From assembly GCF_901709675.1 (NCBI RefSeq), contig NC_051088.1, positions 4,179,664-4,243,663 on the forward strand: a stretch of DNA of 64,000 bases, in the 5' to 3' direction. Under the pieces are notes generated by a model that saw only the letters and a program-made list of their open reading frames with translations, was not told the DNA's origin and searched no databases. The DNA is from Syngnathus acus. Taxonomy: Eukaryota; Chordata; Actinopteri; Syngnathiformes; Syngnathidae. Made by a program: the position numbers and the translations under genes. Shown in pieces: positions 59,916 to 64,000 of this stretch (the first letter of the stretch is position 1; every line of letters begins with the position of its first letter).

Positions 59916-62900
59916 GTAGTGTTCCTGTCCTGCTCGTTCATTTCCCCCCGGTCTTGTGTGGAGTTTCACGGTCAGAATCTGTTCCGTGTCCGAGTGGACT
60001 TCTGTTTCCTGTCTGCTGTCCGTGAGTCTCTGTCCCGCTTGTGTCTTTGTTTGCCCAGCTCCCTTCCCTTCAATAAACCCTGGTCCAAGCTGCATTTGGT
60101 CGCCCTGCTCCATTCCTTCATGATAGCTTACTGCCCGATGACTGCTGGGGTAGGCTCCAGCACGCCCGCGACCCCCGTGGGGACAAGCGTAATAGAAGAT
60201 GGATGGATTATTAGTACCAATTTTATCAGCACTTTGGGAATTGTTCTGTGAAGGACATTTACATGTGACATTGCACATTTATTGTTGTCAGAGCAATTAA
60301 TGCAATTATAAAACACATTTTTGCACACTAGTCAGCAGGTGCTGGCTTTCGTGGTGGACTTGCTTGTCAAATTACAATTTCTACTCACCAGACTCTCACT
60401 GGCCCTCACATTGCCTCCACCCAAACAGAGCAGAGTGAACCAAGGGCAGCCCAATAGTTTCAGTGTTAAAAGCAGACTGACACTGCTTGAGCTCGTCACT
60501 GAAGTGCCAATGTTCATTTTATTTAGTTCGTTGAGGGCAGTTCACTAGATCACCCCTGGTGCCTCACAGCATAATATCTGTCGGCTCACGCCTTTGGAGC
60601 TTACGTGGGCTTGTGTGGGTTCTCTTGGGCTTTCTTCCACAATCCAAAACTGCGATAGATGGCGTCTACTTTAGCTCGTGTGTTTGAGTCCTGAGATTAG
60701 CTAGTGATCTAGGTGCCCTGCTGTTCAAATACAACTGGTTTGTATTAAATGAAATGTATTTATATATATATATATATGTGTATGTGTGTGTGCGTGCGTG
60801 CGTGCGTGTGTGTGTGTGTGTGTGTGTACTGCGATATATATGTCTGGTAAAAAAAAAAAAGAAACAATAAAAAAAAAACCTGAATGCATTCCTGCAGGTA
60901 TTTCACATTTTACAAGGCAACATTTTGAAAAAATAATGAATAAAATGTGAGAGGACAAGTCTGGCCTTTAGAATTAAAGCATCCTTTGATCCCTTTTGAT
61001 CGGGCTTCACACATACTTGGATTGTGTTGACTAGAACCAATCACGCTCACGATTATGGTGATGTGGCTGATTATGGCTTTGACTTTGAAGGCAAGAAGAA
61101 AATAAACGTGAAAGTGGGCAGCTAGTGGGAGGTTTTATGCAGCTAAATTGCAGCCTTTGACAATCAGAAACGGTTCACTGTTGAAAGTTATTTGCCTCCC
61201 CCACCCGTCGTTGTAACTATCTTTGGCATATGAAGTCGTACAGCATGTCCCCTTTGTTTTTTTTCTGTCTTTTGCTCTCCCTCTGCTGTGTTTTCAGTGT
61301 CCCTGCATGCATCAATGTCAGCTCCCCTCCCTGCTGGCTTCTGATTTATGAATCCTTTCCTGCTCTGTCATTACTGCCTCCAGAAGGAAGCGTTGATGGG
61401 CCAATATGTTGCGTCTAGCGCCGTGAGAATTGCCTCATTTCCACAAATATCATGAATATTCTTCTGACAACCTGTGGCCTACAGAAGTTCACGTTTAAGC
61501 GCTACAAGATGAAATATTACAACTGTGCTAGAAATTCACGGTTATTTCATTTTCAGCGAGAATCATTTTATTGGTAGCAGTCTTCAAGCCCGTGCAGTTT
61601 AATAAGTTCTCCTCATCCTCTCATGTAGTTTATTCTTAACTTTTCACAGTTCTCACACTTTCTTCCTCCCAATTCTGTCGAGCACCCTCAGCGTAGTGGA
61701 TGGCAGGACAAAGGGGAAGGCGAGCGCTATCAGTTGACAGTCAAGACTTACCCGAGGCGTGATGCGGTCTAATTATCACTGGCTCAGGCTCCAGTTGTAG
61801 ACAGAAACAGCAGACGCCACAGGTCATGTTCAGAAACTAGACACACGCCTATCCATTACCTTTTGGATTAAACTGACTCGTTTTATTGAGTGTTTCACAA
61901 AAGCGGTGCGATTAATCGCCAATGCATGTTGGATGGTGAGTTCAAATAACAGATTTTTAATTTAGATAATTTACATGAAGCAGTTCAACAACCGTCAACC
62001 TTTAGATGACATTCTGGACATTTTTATTTCAGATAGGTCACATGGTCATGACCAAGCGATGCCGTTTTGTTATCAGACACCTCGCCGGCCTTGATAACAA
62101 AAGCGTTTTATTTCAACCCTATTGAATAATTAATTTGGAAAACGCATTTTGCATGCGTGCGATTCTAAAGGTGTGAAGATTGTAAACTGAAACTGGCTTC
62201 AGTTTCATTGGATAACTGATGACGTGTTGGCTTTCATAATTAAAAGATACGTTCATTGATCATATTTTTTTGTGAGTTGGTAATGTATCAACAAAAGCAC
62301 AAAAAACAGACATTATTTTTGTACCTCACCAAAATACAAATGATGCCTTGCAAACACAACACTTTTGATTGACACTCAACTACCCGTGATGACGCAATAC
62401 ACCTTTATTGTCACTGTCACACAAACACAGAAACCAAAAGCCTGCAGGTGTTCCCAATAAAATGGTGAGTGCATTTTCACATTCCATACACCTCTCATGA
62501 ATATATGTTTGGATTGAAAGGTGATGCAATGCCGCTGTAACAGTGAGTTTGTGCCAGGGAGCAGCGGACTCGCTTCAAGGAAACACACACACACATGCAT
62601 CCTTGAAACAAACACACACCCACACATTTCCTCCCCCAATTCAATCCACACTGGCACAGCTTTTCATTTGTCGCCCTGTTGTCTCCCAAGTTGGTATCAA
62701 CTGTCAATTGGAGCTAATGTCTCCGATGTATCCACAACATCCGACTCTATGCGTTACCCACACAGATACAATAGCTGAGAAGATGGGAGTCATGATACAG
62801 GATGGTGGCTTACCTATTGAGCCACCGACCTTCCATCACAGGCTCCATTGTAACCCGATACCTAGGCAGAGACATAAACTCATTGATAAACATCCGAGAC

Positions 62901-64000
62901 CAGGCGGCATTTTCATCTGTGTACCCATGAGCTTCAAAAAATATGCTCTTGCTCCCATTTGGGAATCAAACAGCAGTTCTACTTATCTTTTTAAAACAAT
63001 CTCTTACCACATGGATGGTTAAAGTAAACGAAATCTGGTACAGGTAATTTATTCTGTGTCTTTTTATCGTTTAGCACAGGCATTTTAAATGTGTTTATTT
63101 TCTTCAAAAGCTTCTTCTCAGTCGCAGGGCTTTTTATCTGTGTCCTTTTATGCTTCGTATGCTATTCTGGAAGGTATTTTCTCTATCGTAGCTCATATTC
63201 AAATCCATTTGTTTTCATGCAGGTTCTGGGTGTCTAAAGACCCCCCACGTGTCCCTTCTGTTTTGAGTACATTGGGAAAAAAATCTTAAAAGAATATGTA
63301 TGAGGGGGAAGTGATTTCAGAGTTGAGCTGTTGTGAAAAAAAAAATCCCGGATGAGTGATATACCCGTCAAGCTAATATGCTGCTCCCTCATGCCTATAT
63401 TATTCTCTCCCATCTCAAATTCTTTTGCTGAGAGTGAGGATAAAGATGTTTTTGTAGTTTCACCCGAATCTTGTTCGACTAAATTCAAAAGATGTATATC
63501 AAGGGGAAACGATCAGATTGAACAATTTGCTTTGCTACCAGAAACCTGTCATTTGGACATGATTAAGATAACAATTGGTGGCATTATGGTAGGTTTGATG
63601 TTTTCGATATTATGTTTCTGAACTGATGCTTGGTCATGATTTGCCTGATTTAAATTTCCCCTGTGGCCAACTGTGTGAAACTGCTGAATGGAGAAGACAA
63701 GGAAACCCGAACAAAGACAGTCCCAAAATAATCACTAAAATGACCTCCCCCGTATTGTTAGGTCTCTCATTATCCCAATTCTATACCATTGTCGTCATAA
63801 TTGTGTAGCTCATGTTAATGTGTTTATTCTCAAATGTTCCTTCTAAAGCTTTTTTGCACAACATCTGGAACTCAATTCTCAGCACCGCTTATCCTGGTCA
63901 GGGTCACGGGTTTGCTAGAGCCTACCCCAGCTCACCACGGGCCAAAGGCGGACTACATCCTAAACTGGTCACTAGCCAGTCGCAGGGCACAATCAGCGAC

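Larger units (their letters stand above)
49530..64000. repeat. Segment A', second copy of the 14.5-kb duplication, directly after the gap
   Basis: Begins at the first called base after the N run and is still matching the first copy at the window end. Every repeat in the first copy is present in the same order. Differences are mainly single-base indels, few substitutions; the stretch carrying the LINE reading frames (58,501-59,741) is identical to 13,258-14,498. Indels cluster at about 55,500-58,260. Stretches not listed separately here hold the same gene-free sequence as the first copy. A false duplication at a contig edge is the likeliest explanation. Confidence 0.97.

Overview
The window is nuclear DNA from a ray-finned fish, probably a percomorph teleost. 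This rests on a split vertebrate potassium-channel gene with consensus splice sites, on recognisable fish repeats (an L2-type LINE, a tRNA-like SINE with a CATC tail, a Tc1-like element, hAT and short TIR elements) and on abundant microsatellites. No bacterial, phage, organelle or CRISPR content is seen. The species cannot be named from the sequence.

Only one host gene is supported: kcnd3 (Kv4.3, A-type voltage-gated K+ channel), plus strand. A CpG-rich leader lies near 44.4-44.8 kb. A 1,451-bp 5'UTR intron, mostly filled by a degenerate Tc1-like element, spans 44,825-46,275. The first coding exon (46,353-47,455) ends inside the selectivity-filter glycine codon at a perfect donor. The remaining coding exons are not in the window.

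Layout: 1-4,272 is gene-free unique sequence. 4,273-18,758 is a repeat-rich block (segment A) holding an L2-type LINE 3' end, a hAT element nested in a larger TIR element, a 253-bp tandem duplication, a hairpin MITE, a SINE and a broken APE-type LINE. 18,759-27,760 is gene-free with a hAT MITE, a SINE with clear target-site duplications and relics of other elements. 27.8-42.4 kb is a notably repeat-poor gene-free block upstream of kcnd3. 42.4-43.7 kb holds a compact MITE and a second L2-type LINE. 44.4-49.0 kb is kcnd3. 49,030-49,529 is exactly 500 N, a scaffold gap.

After the gap, 49,530-64,000 repeats segment A in the same order and orientation, 14,471 bp against 14,486 bp. Differences are almost all 1-bp indels, concentrated at about 55.5-58.3 kb, and long stretches are identical. 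The repeat starts at the first base after the gap and is still matching where the window ends. The simplest reading is a false duplication (overlapping or misplaced contig) that also interrupts kcnd3. A very recent true duplication is the alternative. This is the most important observation here. I found no convincing undescribed biological system; the other findings are nested transposons, SINE promoter architecture, upstream ORFs in the kcnd3 leader and a possible regulatory block.
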